Shown here: in pieces, positions 45,063 through 53,797 of the stretch
How positions within the stretch are numbered: the first letter of the stretch is position 1
Layout: every line of letters starts with the position of its first letter
Origin: Melioribacteraceae bacterium
Lineage (GTDB): Bacteria > Bacteroidota > Ignavibacteria > Ignavibacteriales > Melioribacteraceae
NCBI GenBank assembly: GCA_011525875.1
Contig: WYBN01000013.1
Coordinates: forward strand, 164,105-228,104
Reading direction: 5' to 3'
DNA length: 64,000 nucleotides
Position numbers and translations under genes: made by a program
Notes under the pieces: model-generated
Told to the model about the DNA's origin: nothing
The model's database searches: none
Seen by the model: only the letters and a program-made list of their open reading frames with translations

Positions 45063-45806
45063 TTAAAAAATTCCTTTTTCAGCTTTGCGCCAAATTTTCT
45101 GACATGAAAATCTATTTTCATATAAAGCCCTGCCGATAATTACAGAATCGATGCCGCAATATACAAGTTCATTTAATTTTATCAAGTCCTTATAACCGCT
45201 GATACCGCCGGAATGAGTAATTTTCATATTTGTCTCTTCGGCAATCAGTTTTGATAATCTCAAATTAGGCCCGGCTAACATACCGTTGCGCGAGACATCC
45301 GTTACGACGCAGCGCTCTATTCCCATGGCATCAAGTCTTTTTGCAAGTTCTATAACGCTGATATCTGTTTTTTCCGATCGACCTTTGATAATTACTTTAT
45401 CGTCAATGGTATCGATTGCAGCTGAAATTTTTTTATTGCCAAGCCTATTGAATATCTTTTCAAATTCACCTGGATTTGTTACAGCCAAAGAGCCGATAAC
45501 AATTCTGCGAACGCCCAGATCAATTATTTCGAGAGCTTCGTCCAAGTTGCTTACACCGCCGCCCAATTCAACCGGAATTATAACTGAGTCGCATATCGAT
45601 TTTATGATACTGAAATTACAATGCGAATGTTCATGTGAGCAATTGAAATCTACAACGTGTAAGAATTTCGCATTTTCAGAGCGCCAAATTAAAGCCATTT
45701 CTACAGGGTCATCTCCGTATGATGCAGAATCAACTTCCGGTATTCCCTGCACCACTCTTACCGTCTTGCCGTCTTTAATATCAATCGAAGGTATTATCAA
45801 TAACAT
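45063..45806 (-). CDS. HisA-like (ProFAR isomerase fold) TIM-barrel protein
   Basis: A 247-residue (beta/alpha)8 protein closest to HisA of histidine biosynthesis. Asp9 (IPSIDIKDGK), Asp132 (AAIDTIDDKV) and Thr169 (VVTDVSRNG) sit at the catalytic positions, and the phosphate loops VELGGGVSN and THSGGIS are present. Two features are unusual. The RDG motif reads RNG. The loop usually reading VVDLDGA reads VVDFNCSHEHSHC, a cluster of two Cys and three His (residues 56-63). No other histidine gene is nearby and it heads an operon of stress and sensor proteins. It is either the genome's only HisA or a repurposed paralogue; I lean to the latter at about even odds. Confidence 0.75.
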   Translation of the reverse strand: MLLIIPSIDIKDGKTVRVVQGIPEVDSASYGDDPVEMALIWRSENAKFLHVVDFNCSHEHSHCNFSIIKSICDSVIIPVELGGGVSNLDEALEIIDLGVRRIVIGSLAVTNPGEFEKIFNRLGNKKISAAIDTIDDKVIIKGRSEKTDISVIELAKRLDAMGIERCVVTDVSRNGMLAGPNLRLSKLIAEETNMKITHSGGISGYKDLIKLNELVYCGIDSVIIGRALYENRFSCQKIWRKAEKGIF

Positions 45807-45999
45807 TTATTTTCTCGGAGTATAATGCGAAGAAAAATATCTATAGTAACCTTGAGTAAAATGAGCTATTCTTTTTAAAAACAAAACCATAAATGGAATT
45901 CAATTCGTGTTGTAAAATAATCAATTACAGTTTTAAAAAAAATGGAATTGTTTCAATTAAAAATTTAATTCAAAAAGTATGCATAAATTGTCTAAAACC

Positions 46000-46028
46000 T
46001 TGACTTTATGTTATTCAAATAGCATATT
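46000..46028 (+). promoter_or_regulatory. Possible promoter of the alpha/beta hydrolase gene
   Basis: TTGACT (46000-46005), a 17-base spacer and CATATT (46023-46028). The predicted start of transcription would fall at or near the ATG at 46035, implying a leaderless or nearly leaderless mRNA. The match is partial. Confidence 0.3.
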
Positions 46029-46034
46029 CACATT

Positions 46035-46862
46035 ATGCAGAAGGAATATTCCTTAAATACAAATATGGGCAACAAAATTTCGATTACAACTTTCGGCAAT
46101 ATTGACGGGAAGAAAGGAGTGATAATTTTTGTCCACGGGTTTAAGGGATTTAAAGACTGGGGGTTCGGTCCCTACCTTGGGTCATACTTTGCTAAGCATG
46201 GATTTCTTGCGGTGACATTTAACTTTTCACATAACGGGATCGGTAAAAATAATTATGAATTTACTGAATTGGATAAATTTGCAGCCAATACAATTTCTCT
46301 GGAAGTAAGTGAACTTAGAGAAGTAATTGATTTTTGTAATTCGGGTATTTTTGGAAAACTTGTCAAAAGTAATATTGGTCTGTTGGGGCACAGCAGAGGA
46401 GGTGCAGTATCATTGCTCGCTGCCAAAGGAAATAATAGCGTTTCGGCAGTTGGCTTATGGTCAGCAATTTCTTCGTTCGACCGATTCACCGTTAAACAGA
46501 AAAATGAATGGGAGTTAAAAGGGTTTACAACGGTTAAGAATGCAAGGACCGGACAGGCAATGCGGATCAACAAAACATTTTGGGAGGATATCCAGAAGAA
46601 TAAAGAGGATTCTCTTTGTATCAAAAAGGCAGCTGAAGATTTGGGGAAACCCCTCTTAATAGCAAACGGACAACTTGACCTTGCAGTATCTCCGCATGAA
46701 GCCGAATTGTTGTATAAATGGTCTGACAAATCTCTAACAGAATTTCATATAATTAGCAAAGCCGGGCACACATTTAATATATCGCATCCGTTCGAAAATT
46801 CTAATCGTGAATTTGAAAGATTATTGGATGCTACAAGATTATTTTTTACTAAATTTCTTTAA
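46035..46862 (+). CDS. Alpha/beta-hydrolase (dienelactone-hydrolase-like esterase)
   Basis: A 275-residue cytoplasmic hydrolase. The oxyanion region is FVHGFKGFKDWGFGPYLGSY, the nucleophile elbow LLGHSRGGAVSLLAA (Ser in G-H-S-R-G), the acid lies in ANGQLDLAVSPHEAELL, and the base is the His in SKAGHTFN. The order Ser-Asp-His is canonical. The substrate is unknown. No ribosome-binding site precedes the ATG at 46035; an internal ATG at 46065 lacks one as well. It is divergent from the HisA-like operon. Confidence 0.84.
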   Translation: MQKEYSLNTNMGNKISITTFGNIDGKKGVIIFVHGFKGFKDWGFGPYLGSYFAKHGFLAVTFNFSHNGIGKNNYEFTELDKFAANTISLEVSELREVIDFCNSGIFGKLVKSNIGLLGHSRGGAVSLLAAKGNNSVSAVGLWSAISSFDRFTVKQKNEWELKGFTTVKNARTGQAMRINKTFWEDIQKNKEDSLCIKKAAEDLGKPLLIANGQLDLAVSPHEAELLYKWSDKSLTEFHIISKAGHTFNISHPFENSNREFERLLDATRLFFTKFL

Positions 46863-46891
46863 GTTTTTTTTGAAATGATTATGGGATTTTT

Positions 46892-48889
46892 ATGGAATTG
46901 AAGAACTTGATTTTTATGCCAATCTTCTTTTTAGCGTTTGGGTTTCTATTCTTTAATTTAAAAAAGATTTATTCATATCTTCAATTAGGACAGAAGGAAG
47001 CCCGATTTGATTCTTTAGGCGAAAGGAGCTGGAATGTAATTAAAATTGCTTTTGGGCAGTCAAAGCTATTGCGTGAACCGGCAGCAGGATTAATTCACTT
47101 TTTTATCTTTTGGGGATTTATTTTATTCTTATTCGCCGTGGCAGAAGCATTAGTGCAAGGATTTTATACTAATTTCACTCTTGAATATCTCGGACCTTTT
47201 TATTGGATTGTTACTTTCACTCAAGATGTTTTCGGAATACTCGTTTTAATTTCTGTGTTATATGCATTTTACCGGAGGTATCTAAAAAAAGTCAAAAGAC
47301 TTCAAGGCGGCAGATCTGAGAAAATTGATGCAGCATTAGTGCTAACTTTGATCCTTTTAGTAGTTCTAACCATGTTTGGGCAAAATGCTTCGCACGTGGC
47401 TAAAAATGAATTTATTCTCTCCCAGTTTGAATTCAGATTTATAAGCGGGAAAATTGCTTCGTATCTTTTTTCGTCAGGCTCTAAATATGCAGAATTTTGG
47501 TTTGAGTTTTTTTGGTGGGCACATATTATAATAATATTTTTATTTATTAATTATCTGCCTTATTCAAAACACTTTCATGTTTATTCTTCAATCCCAAATG
47601 TTTTTTTCGGAAAGGTTGGAAGCGGGAAATATTCTCTTAAGCCAATCAATTTGGAAAATGATTCAATTGAACAATATGGTGCTGCCGATATTGAACATCT
47701 CACCTGGAAACAAATGCTTGATGGATATTCATGCACAGAATGCGGTAGATGCTCTGCCGCATGCCCGGCAACAAACACCGGCAAGAAACTTTCTCCCAAG
47801 CGAATTATTGAGCAGATAAGGAAACGAATTCAAGATAAAGCGCCTCTTTTACTAAATAAAACCGACGAACATGAATTACTCAATAAAACATTAATCCGAG
47901 ATTATATATCTGAAGATGAATTATGGGCGTGTACAACTTGCATGGCGTGCGTACAAGAATGCCCTGTATCCATCGAACATATTGATTCGATTGTTGAAAT
48001 GAGACGGAATCTGACTCTAATGGAAAGCTCATTCCCCAATGAATTGAATGGTGTTTTTAAAAATCTTGAAAATAATTTTACTCCGTGGGCTTTTAATTGG
48101 CAGGATAGGGCAGCTTGGGCCGAAGGATTAAATATCAAAACATTAGCTGAAGATCAGAACTGCGAAATTCTTTTCTGGGTTGGATGTGCCGGTTCTTTCG
48201 ATGCTCGCTATCAAAAGGTGAGTGTAGCTTTCGCAAAACTGATGCAGAAAGGAGGAATTGATTTTAGAATTTTAGGAACCGAAGAAAAATGTAACGGGGA
48301 TACCGCTCGAAGACTCGGTAATGAATATCTTGCTCAGATGATGATAAAAGAGAACGTTGAAACACTCAATAATTATAAAGTTAAAAAGATTGTAACTGCT
48401 TGCCCTCACTGCTATAATTCGCTCAAAAATGAATTCCCTCAGTTTGGTGGTCATTACAAAGTGGTTCATCATTCGGAATTAATTGAAATGCTATTAAAAG
48501 ACAACAAAGTCCAATTGAAAGAAAAAAATAAAATTAATACTGTAACTTTTCATGATTCTTGTTATCTTGGCAGATATAATGATATTTATGATTCTCCCAG
48601 AGACTCTTTAAAGAGAATTTCTAGTTTAAATTTGATTGAAATGCAAAGAAACCGTGATAAAGGATTTTGTTGTGGAGCAGGAGGCGGTAGAATGTTTTTA
48701 GAAGAAAAAGAGGGAACAAGAATAAACGTGAATAGAACTGAAGAGGCGTTAAATTCAAATGCAGATACAATTGCCTCGGCTTGCCCTTTTTGTATGACGA
48801 TGCTAACGGATGGAGTAAAATCATTTAATAAATCCGATGAAGTTGAAATTAAAGATATTGCCGAACTAATTTTAGAAAATACTAAATAA
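46892..48889 (+). CDS. Membrane-bound heterodisulfide-reductase-like Fe-S oxidoreductase
   Basis: A 665-residue fusion. Residues about 1-225 contain six or so membrane helices like nitrate reductase gamma or HdrE, with histidines that may bind heme b. Two 4Fe-4S motifs follow: CTECGRCSAAC (Cys281, 284, 287, 291) and CTTCMACVQEC (Cys347, 350, 353, 357). Two CCG domains complete it: FWVGCAGSFDARYQ...KCNGD and FHDSCYLGRYND...FCCGAGGGRMF, the cysteine-rich sites of HdrD-type subunits. It likely passes electrons between the quinone pool and a soluble donor such as an electron-transfer flavoprotein or acyl-CoA enzyme (inference). ETF genes are not in the window. Confidence 0.88.
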   Translation: MELKNLIFMPIFFLAFGFLFFNLKKIYSYLQLGQKEARFDSLGERSWNVIKIAFGQSKLLREPAAGLIHFFIFWGFILFLFAVAEALVQGFYTNFTLEYLGPFYWIVTFTQDVFGILVLISVLYAFYRRYLKKVKRLQGGRSEKIDAALVLTLILLVVLTMFGQNASHVAKNEFILSQFEFRFISGKIASYLFSSGSKYAEFWFEFFWWAHIIIIFLFINYLPYSKHFHVYSSIPNVFFGKVGSGKYSLKPINLENDSIEQYGAADIEHLTWKQMLDGYSCTECGRCSAACPATNTGKKLSPKRIIEQIRKRIQDKAPLLLNKTDEHELLNKTLIRDYISEDELWACTTCMACVQECPVSIEHIDSIVEMRRNLTLMESSFPNELNGVFKNLENNFTPWAFNWQDRAAWAEGLNIKTLAEDQNCEILFWVGCAGSFDARYQKVSVAFAKLMQKGGIDFRILGTEEKCNGDTARRLGNEYLAQMMIKENVETLNNYKVKKIVTACPHCYNSLKNEFPQFGGHYKVVHHSELIEMLLKDNKVQLKEKNKINTVTFHDSCYLGRYNDIYDSPRDSLKRISSLNLIEMQRNRDKGFCCGAGGGRMFLEEKEGTRINVNRTEEALNSNADTIASACPFCMTMLTDGVKSFNKSDEVEIKDIAELILENTK

Positions 48890-48917
48890 CAATCTACAAA
48901 CTTATTTTGGAGGTATT

Positions 48918-49106
48918 ATGTCTCAAAAGTATTATGCACTTATCGAGTATTTAAAAAATCTCGAAGTTGATGTCCAAAAATTTTATGATAAAGGACAATC
49001 GGCTGCCGGTACACGTTTGCGCAAAGGTCTTAGCGAACTAAAAAAACAAGCACAAGAAATTCGTAACGAGATTCAGGCACTAAAAGCCGAAAGAAAAAAT
49101 CAATAA
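48918..49106 (+). CDS. Histone H1-like protein (Hc1 family)
   Basis: A 62-residue basic protein with GGAGG before the ATG. The sequence YYALIEYLKNLEVDVQKFYD, then KGQSAAGTRLRKGLSELKKQ and EIRNEIQALKAER, matches the N-terminal helical domain of Hc1-like proteins common in Bacteroidota. The lysine/alanine-rich tail of chlamydial Hc1 is absent. It probably forms helical dimers that associate with DNA and compact the nucleoid. A strong terminator follows directly, and it lies 28 bases after the Fe-S gene, so it may be read from that transcript or its own promoter. Confidence 0.85.
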   Translation: MSQKYYALIEYLKNLEVDVQKFYDKGQSAAGTRLRKGLSELKKQAQEIRNEIQALKAERKNQ

Positions 49107-49122
49107 TTTTTTCGAAACCGAT

Positions 49123-49153
49123 AAGGCTGCATAGTTTATGCAGCCTTTTTTTT
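49123..49153 (+). terminator. Strong intrinsic terminator after the Hc1-like gene
   Basis: A perfect 10-bp stem AAGGCTGCAT (49123-49132) and ATGCAGCCTT (49138-49147) with a 5-base loop and a T-run. Confidence 0.92.
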
Positions 49154-49177
49154 ATCATGCTGTTAGTATAACTGATT

Positions 49178-50350
49178 ATGTTTAATAATATTTTCATTTT
49201 TCTTCTCATAACAGTAAATCTTTATTTTTTTTGCGGTGACTCGGCGTATTCAACCGGTAAAACCAAAAGCGATTCACTGACAACTATCGTGTTTACTGCA
49301 GTAGGGGATATAATGTGTCATTCAACTCAATACGAATATGCTAGAATCGGCAAAGACACATTCGACTTCAAACCTGTTTTCCGCAAGATAAAAAAATATT
49401 TCGATGAATCTGATTTTTCAATAGGCAATTTTGAGACTGTAGTCGCCGGTCGATCCCGAGGCTATGCAGGTTATCCGGTCTTTAATTCTCCCGATGAACT
49501 CTTAGAAGGTTTATCCTACGCGGGATTTGACGCACTTACAACTGCCAACAACCATGCAACTGACGGCAGAAAAGATGGGCTATTAAGAACGATTGATAAA
49601 ATAAATCATTACGGAATGCATCCGGTTGGTACTTTTACATCGAAAGAAGACAGAGACTCTATAAGAATTTTCAAAATTAATGAGATCTCATTTACAATTC
49701 TTTCTTATACATACGGCGTTAATATTGCGAACATTCCAGCTAATGAAAAATATTTATTGAATTTCATTGACACAATTCAAATACGCAATGATATAGAAAA
49801 GGCTAAGAAAAGTAGAGTTGATATTACGCTTGTTTACTTTCATTTCGGTAATGAATATAAGGGAGAACCGGAAGCTTATCAAAAAGAAATTGTGAAGAAA
49901 ACATTCAGCTACGGAGCTGATATAATTCTTGGCGCATCGCCGCATGTTCTTCAGCCAATTGATTTTTACAGCGATCCCAAACAAAAAATTGATACTGGTT
50001 TTGTCGCATATTCACTCGGCAATTTTGTATCAAACCAAAGATGGCGGTATTCAGATGGAGGAGTAGTTCTTAAATTTTCTATTTCGAAAAGTTTTTTAAC
50101 CGGCAGCGTTTACTTAAATAAGGTTGAGTTCCTGCCGATTTGGGTGTTCAAAGGGAAGACGGACTCAGGCAGCGAATACATTATTCTTCCCTCTCAATTA
50201 AGCCATTGTAATGATTATCCAGAGTATCTTTTGAAAAAAGATTTATCTGATATGAAACAATCGTTTGAAGACACCAAAGCTGTGCTGACTAAATATTCAA
50301 TTAAGCCTCGGCTCCAGGAGATTGATTGCAGCCAGAAGATAAGTAATTAA
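49178..50350 (+). CDS. CapA-family (poly-gamma-glutamate synthesis type) metallophosphatase
   Basis: A 390-residue exported protein with an N-terminal signal helix (IFIFLLITVNLYFFCG; a possible but non-standard lipobox). The PGA_cap calcineurin-like fold is seen in FTAVGDIMCHSTQYEYA, FSIGNFETVVAGRSRGYAGY, DALTTANNHATDGRKDGLL, VYFHFGNEYKGEPEAYQ and GADIILGASPHVLQP. CapA proteins work in capsule polymer export or hydrolysis, but no capB or capC is present, so a poly-gamma-glutamate role is not supported here. No ribosome-binding site is obvious, and the gene starts only 24 bases after a terminator. Confidence 0.85.
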   Translation: MFNNIFIFLLITVNLYFFCGDSAYSTGKTKSDSLTTIVFTAVGDIMCHSTQYEYARIGKDTFDFKPVFRKIKKYFDESDFSIGNFETVVAGRSRGYAGYPVFNSPDELLEGLSYAGFDALTTANNHATDGRKDGLLRTIDKINHYGMHPVGTFTSKEDRDSIRIFKINEISFTILSYTYGVNIANIPANEKYLLNFIDTIQIRNDIEKAKKSRVDITLVYFHFGNEYKGEPEAYQKEIVKKTFSYGADIILGASPHVLQPIDFYSDPKQKIDTGFVAYSLGNFVSNQRWRYSDGGVVLKFSISKSFLTGSVYLNKVEFLPIWVFKGKTDSGSEYIILPSQLSHCNDYPEYLLKKDLSDMKQSFEDTKAVLTKYSIKPRLQEIDCSQKISN

Positions 50351-50409
50351 TAATTCATAGAAAGCAAAACTTTAGTATTTTTCGATTGAATCAAACTAAA
50401 TAAAACACA

Positions 50410-51609
50410 ATGCCTTTCTATTCCCCTCAAAAAAAACGGGCTTCATTGGCAGTAATTTTTCTGACTGTCTTCATCGATTTAATGGGATTCGGAATTTTGA
50501 TCCCAATTCTGCCCACATTCGCAAGTAAAGAACTAAATATTTCAGACTTTTCTATTGGTTTTATCGTTGCGATTTATTCTTTAATTCAATTTTTGTTTAA
50601 TCCTTTGCTCGGCAGAATGTCAGATAAGATTGGGAGACGTCCTATAATTATAGTAACTCTGCTGATCACTTCTCTTTCTTATATACTCTTTGCTTTTGCA
50701 AACTCTTTTTTAATCTTGATCGTTTCCAGATTGCTGGCTGGTTTTGGCGGCAGTAATATCGGTGTTGCACAAGCTTACATAGCAGATGTTACAGAAAAAA
50801 ATAATAGAAGCAAAGGAATGGGATTAATTGGCGCGGCATTTGGTTTAGGATTTTTATTTGGTCCTATTATCGGCGGTATATTATCTGATTATGGATACAA
50901 TATAATTGGATTTGGTAGCGCTGCATTTTCTCTTGCTGCAGCCTTATTCGCCCTTCGCTTTCTGCCTGAATCCATAGATCCAATTGCAAAAAATAAATTG
51001 TCCCCTCTAAAATTCAATTTAATAGAATTAAGCGATCTCCGCTTATTACTAAAATTACCTAATATCGGGCTATTAGTGATTATCTTTTTTATAATTATAT
51101 TTTCTGTTGCAAACATATATGGAACATTCTCGCTGCTTGGATATAAAGTTTACGGATTTAATGATAAACAGAATTCTTATCTTTTTGGAATTATGGGAAT
51201 TGTCAGCGCCTTGATTCAAGGAGTTTTGATAAAGGTAGTTACGGATAATTTCAACGATAGGGCAATAATAATTGCGGGTACTGCAATGATGGTTATCGGG
51301 CTGGGATTACTTCCTTATGGTAATAATTTCTATGACGCTTCTCTCTTTGTAATCTCGCTTACCATCGGTACTAGCCTGCTGCAGCCAGTGATCTTAAGTT
51401 TAATTTCAAAAAACTCCCCGGATAATGTACAAGGTTCAGTTTTAGGGCTTAACCAGTCTGTCGCAGCGCTAGCTAGAGTGCTAGGCCCTCTATGGGGCGG
51501 ATTCGCTTTCGAGTACATTGGATATGAATTTCCTTTTCTTACCGGCGCTTTTTTTACGCTCATTACTTTATTGATTAGTATATTTTACTTGAAGAATAAT
51601 AAAATTTAA
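50410..51609 (+). CDS. MFS drug:H+ antiporter-1-type transporter (TetA-like)
   Basis: A 399-residue 12-helix transporter. Motifs are FIDLMGFGILIPILPTFA (helix 1), motif A GRMSDKIGRRPIIIV between helices 2 and 3, RLLAGFGGSNIGVAQAYIAD (helix 4) and motif C-like GAAFGLGFLFGPIIGGILSD (helix 5), which marks antiporters. It resembles tetracycline/multidrug exporters, but the substrate is not predictable and resistance should not be assumed. The dusB gene follows after nine bases. Confidence 0.88.
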   Translation: MPFYSPQKKRASLAVIFLTVFIDLMGFGILIPILPTFASKELNISDFSIGFIVAIYSLIQFLFNPLLGRMSDKIGRRPIIIVTLLITSLSYILFAFANSFLILIVSRLLAGFGGSNIGVAQAYIADVTEKNNRSKGMGLIGAAFGLGFLFGPIIGGILSDYGYNIIGFGSAAFSLAAALFALRFLPESIDPIAKNKLSPLKFNLIELSDLRLLLKLPNIGLLVIIFFIIIFSVANIYGTFSLLGYKVYGFNDKQNSYLFGIMGIVSALIQGVLIKVVTDNFNDRAIIIAGTAMMVIGLGLLPYGNNFYDASLFVISLTIGTSLLQPVILSLISKNSPDNVQGSVLGLNQSVAALARVLGPLWGGFAFEYIGYEFPFLTGAFFTLITLLISIFYLKNNKI

Positions 51610-51618
51610 CAAATAAGT

Positions 51619-52608
51619 ATGTTTAAAATAAAACATATAAAAAGAGCGCTTTTGTTAGCTCCTATGGAGGACATTACTGGCATCGGTTTCCGCAGATTAT
51701 GTAAAGAATTTGGCGCTGATATCGTTTATACGGAATTTGTTAACTCGGATGGGTTAACTCGGAATAATCTGAAGACTCGAAAGAAGCTTAAGATTACTGA
51801 GGAAGAACGTCCCGTAGGTATCCAAATCTATGGTGCCGATATTGAACGTATGGTTGATGCCGCAAAAATAGCAGAAAATGAAAATCCTGATTTAATTGAT
51901 ATTAATGCTGGGTGTTGGGTTAAAAAAATTTCTGGAAGAGGAGCTGGAGCAGGTCTTCTGAAAGACCCGCCTTATATGCAAAAAATGGTAGAAGCCATAG
52001 TAAAAAATGTGAATAAGCCTGTAACTGTTAAAACTAGGATAGGATGGGATCATGAAAGCATTCAAATCCTCGACATAGCAAAACGCATGGAAGACGCTGG
52101 TGCGGAAGCTTTGACTATTCATTGCAGAACCCGTTCACAAGGACATACCGGCGACGCTGACTGGAGTTGGATTCCTCGCATTAAGCAAGTTCTTGGGATT
52201 CCCGTATTTTTAAACGGCGGTATTTTCACGGCTTTGGATGTTAAGAGAGCCTTTGATGAAACAGATGCTGATGCTGTAATGATAGCGCGAGGGGCTATAG
52301 AACATCCTTGGATTTTTAAGGAAGCAAAGTCTCTATTGGAGCATGGTATTCAGCTTGATGAAATTTCACCGAAAGAAAGGATAACAACAGCGCTACAACA
52401 TCTGAGATATGAGATTGAAACTAAAGAAGATGAGAAAAGAGCGACTATTCCGTTCCGTAAATTCTATTCCGGTTACCTAAAGGGTTTGTTTGGAGCAGCA
52501 AAAATTCGTCAGGAATTGATGAAAATTACGGAATATTCTCAGATTGAAGATTTGCTAATCGGCTATTTGGATGAATTATCTTCTCACGTTATTCAGAATA
52601 ATAAATGA
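51619..52608 (+). CDS. dusB: tRNA-dihydrouridine synthase (DusB type)
   Basis: A 329-residue FMN enzyme reducing uridine to dihydrouridine in tRNA D-loops. The barrel opens LLLAPMEDITGIGFRRLCKE. The catalytic cysteine is Cys99 in IDINAGCWVKKISGRGAGAG; a tryptophan replaces the proline that follows it in E. coli DusB. KTRIGWDH, LTIHCRTRSQGHTG and VFLNGGIFTALDV with MIARGAIEHPWIF complete the FMN and substrate loops. The stop codon overlaps the ATG of the next gene (ATGA), indicating coupling. Confidence 0.92.
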   Translation: MFKIKHIKRALLLAPMEDITGIGFRRLCKEFGADIVYTEFVNSDGLTRNNLKTRKKLKITEEERPVGIQIYGADIERMVDAAKIAENENPDLIDINAGCWVKKISGRGAGAGLLKDPPYMQKMVEAIVKNVNKPVTVKTRIGWDHESIQILDIAKRMEDAGAEALTIHCRTRSQGHTGDADWSWIPRIKQVLGIPVFLNGGIFTALDVKRAFDETDADAVMIARGAIEHPWIFKEAKSLLEHGIQLDEISPKERITTALQHLRYEIETKEDEKRATIPFRKFYSGYLKGLFGAAKIRQELMKITEYSQIEDLLIGYLDELSSHVIQNNK

Positions 52609-53219
52609 AAATAGAACTGAATCTAAAGAAAGATGTGCGCAAAAGATTAGCTCGATATTTATCTGATTTTTTTGTGCCACCGACGTTTTTAATTCTTAGT
52701 TTTATTACTATAACCTATCAATTTGAAACTTCTACAACAAATATTCTTATTTCGTTAGTAAATGCTTTATTGTTTGGGGTCATTATTCCAATTTTATTTT
52801 TTATTTATTTTCTGAAAAAACATATAATTAAAAGTCGAGACGCCAACATTAAAACCGAAAGAATAATACCATATCTTATAAGCGTTATATTGTGTTTTAT
52901 AGGATTAATTATTTCTGAAAGCATTCAGTTAAATTATTATATTATAATATTATGGCTTATTTACTTAATTTCATCTATTGCTCTTTATGTAATTAATTTG
53001 AAATGGAAAATCAGCGCTCATTCCATGGGAGCCGCTATTCCCTTGGTTATTTTGATATATTTATTTGGTGTAGAGATGCTGCTTTTTATCGTAGTTGTTG
53101 CTGCTGTCGGATGGAGTCGGGTAGAATTAGGAGTACACTCAAAATCTCAGGTTATGGCCGGAGCATTTCTTGGGGTAATTATTTCTTTTTTTTATTTATT
53201 AATATTTCCGGGTATATAA
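52605..53219 (+). CDS. PAP2-like membrane protein
   Basis: A 204-residue protein with six predicted helices and a degenerate PAP2 phosphatase signature: KISAHSMGAA for motif 2 and SRVELGVHSKSQV for motif 3, with glutamine where the aspartate of SR-x5-H-x3-D is expected. I recall a Bacteroidota subgroup with the same H-x3-Q ending, so it is probably a variant with its own function rather than decay. The substrate would be a lipid phosphate if it is active. It starts inside the dusB stop. Confidence 0.75.
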   Translation: MKIELNLKKDVRKRLARYLSDFFVPPTFLILSFITITYQFETSTTNILISLVNALLFGVIIPILFFIYFLKKHIIKSRDANIKTERIIPYLISVILCFIGLIISESIQLNYYIIILWLIYLISSIALYVINLKWKISAHSMGAAIPLVILIYLFGVEMLLFIVVVAAVGWSRVELGVHSKSQVMAGAFLGVIISFFYLLIFPGI

Positions 53220-53248
53220 TTAATGATAAATTGGAGGAGAATTCATAA

Positions 53249-53764
53249 GTGGATTTAAAAAAAAAGATTCGTGACGTACCAAACTTCCCATTTGAAGGGA
53301 TTATCTTCAAAGATATAACCACTCTACTTAAGGATAAGGAGTCATTTAACTATGCTTTAGAAAAACTTTATAACTCTTCGAAAAACAAAGGGATAACTAA
53401 GGTAGTAGGAATTGAATCGAGAGGGTTTATTTTCGGTGGAGCGTTAGCTGGCAGGTTGGGGTCAGGCTTTGTTCCAGTGAGAAAACCAGGTAAACTACCT
53501 GCAGAGGTTTTTTCGGAGGAATATGCTCTTGAATACGGGACAGATAAAATTGAGGTTCACAAAGATGCCGTGGCAAGCAATGATAGAATTTTGATTCACG
53601 ATGATTTGCTTGCCACGGGCGGAACCGTTGAAGCTGCCTCAAAATTGCTGAGAAAAACGGGAGCAGAAATTGTTCAAATTTCTTTCTTAATTGAACTAGG
53701 ATTTCTAAATGGACGTGAAAAATTGAAAGATTTTGATGTATTTTCCTTAATCACTTATGATTAG
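53249..53764 (+). CDS. apt: Adenine phosphoribosyltransferase
   Basis: A 171-residue purine-salvage enzyme making AMP from adenine and PRPP. The GTG start at 53249 is supported by GGAGGAGA just upstream. Conserved parts are [60 protein letters not shown] and the PRPP-binding loop [17 protein letters not shown]. All residues expected for Apt are present. It is separated from the preceding gene by 29 bases. Confidence 0.95.
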   Translation: MDLKKKIRDVPNFPFEGIIFKDITTLLKDKESFNYALEKLYNSSKNKGITKVVGIESRGFIFGGALAGRLGSGFVPVRKPGKLPAEVFSEEYALEYGTDKIEVHKDAVASNDRILIHDDLLATGGTVEAASKLLRKTGAEIVQISFLIELGFLNGREKLKDFDVFSLITYD

Positions 53765-53797
53765 CGAATCGAAATTCATTAATATAAATATATATGT

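Noticed and set aside
42008..45806. The five-gene operon as a remnant histidine biosynthesis operon
   Set aside because: Only a HisA-like gene is present; the other four genes have nothing to do with histidine synthesis.
46253..46729. 158-codon minus-strand open frame inside the alpha/beta-hydrolase gene
   Set aside because: The plus strand carries the GHSRG nucleophile elbow and the Asp/His residues in order; the minus frame resembles nothing.
49178..50350. CapA as part of a poly-gamma-glutamate capsule locus
   Set aside because: capB, capC and capE are absent; neighbours are a histone-like gene and an exporter.
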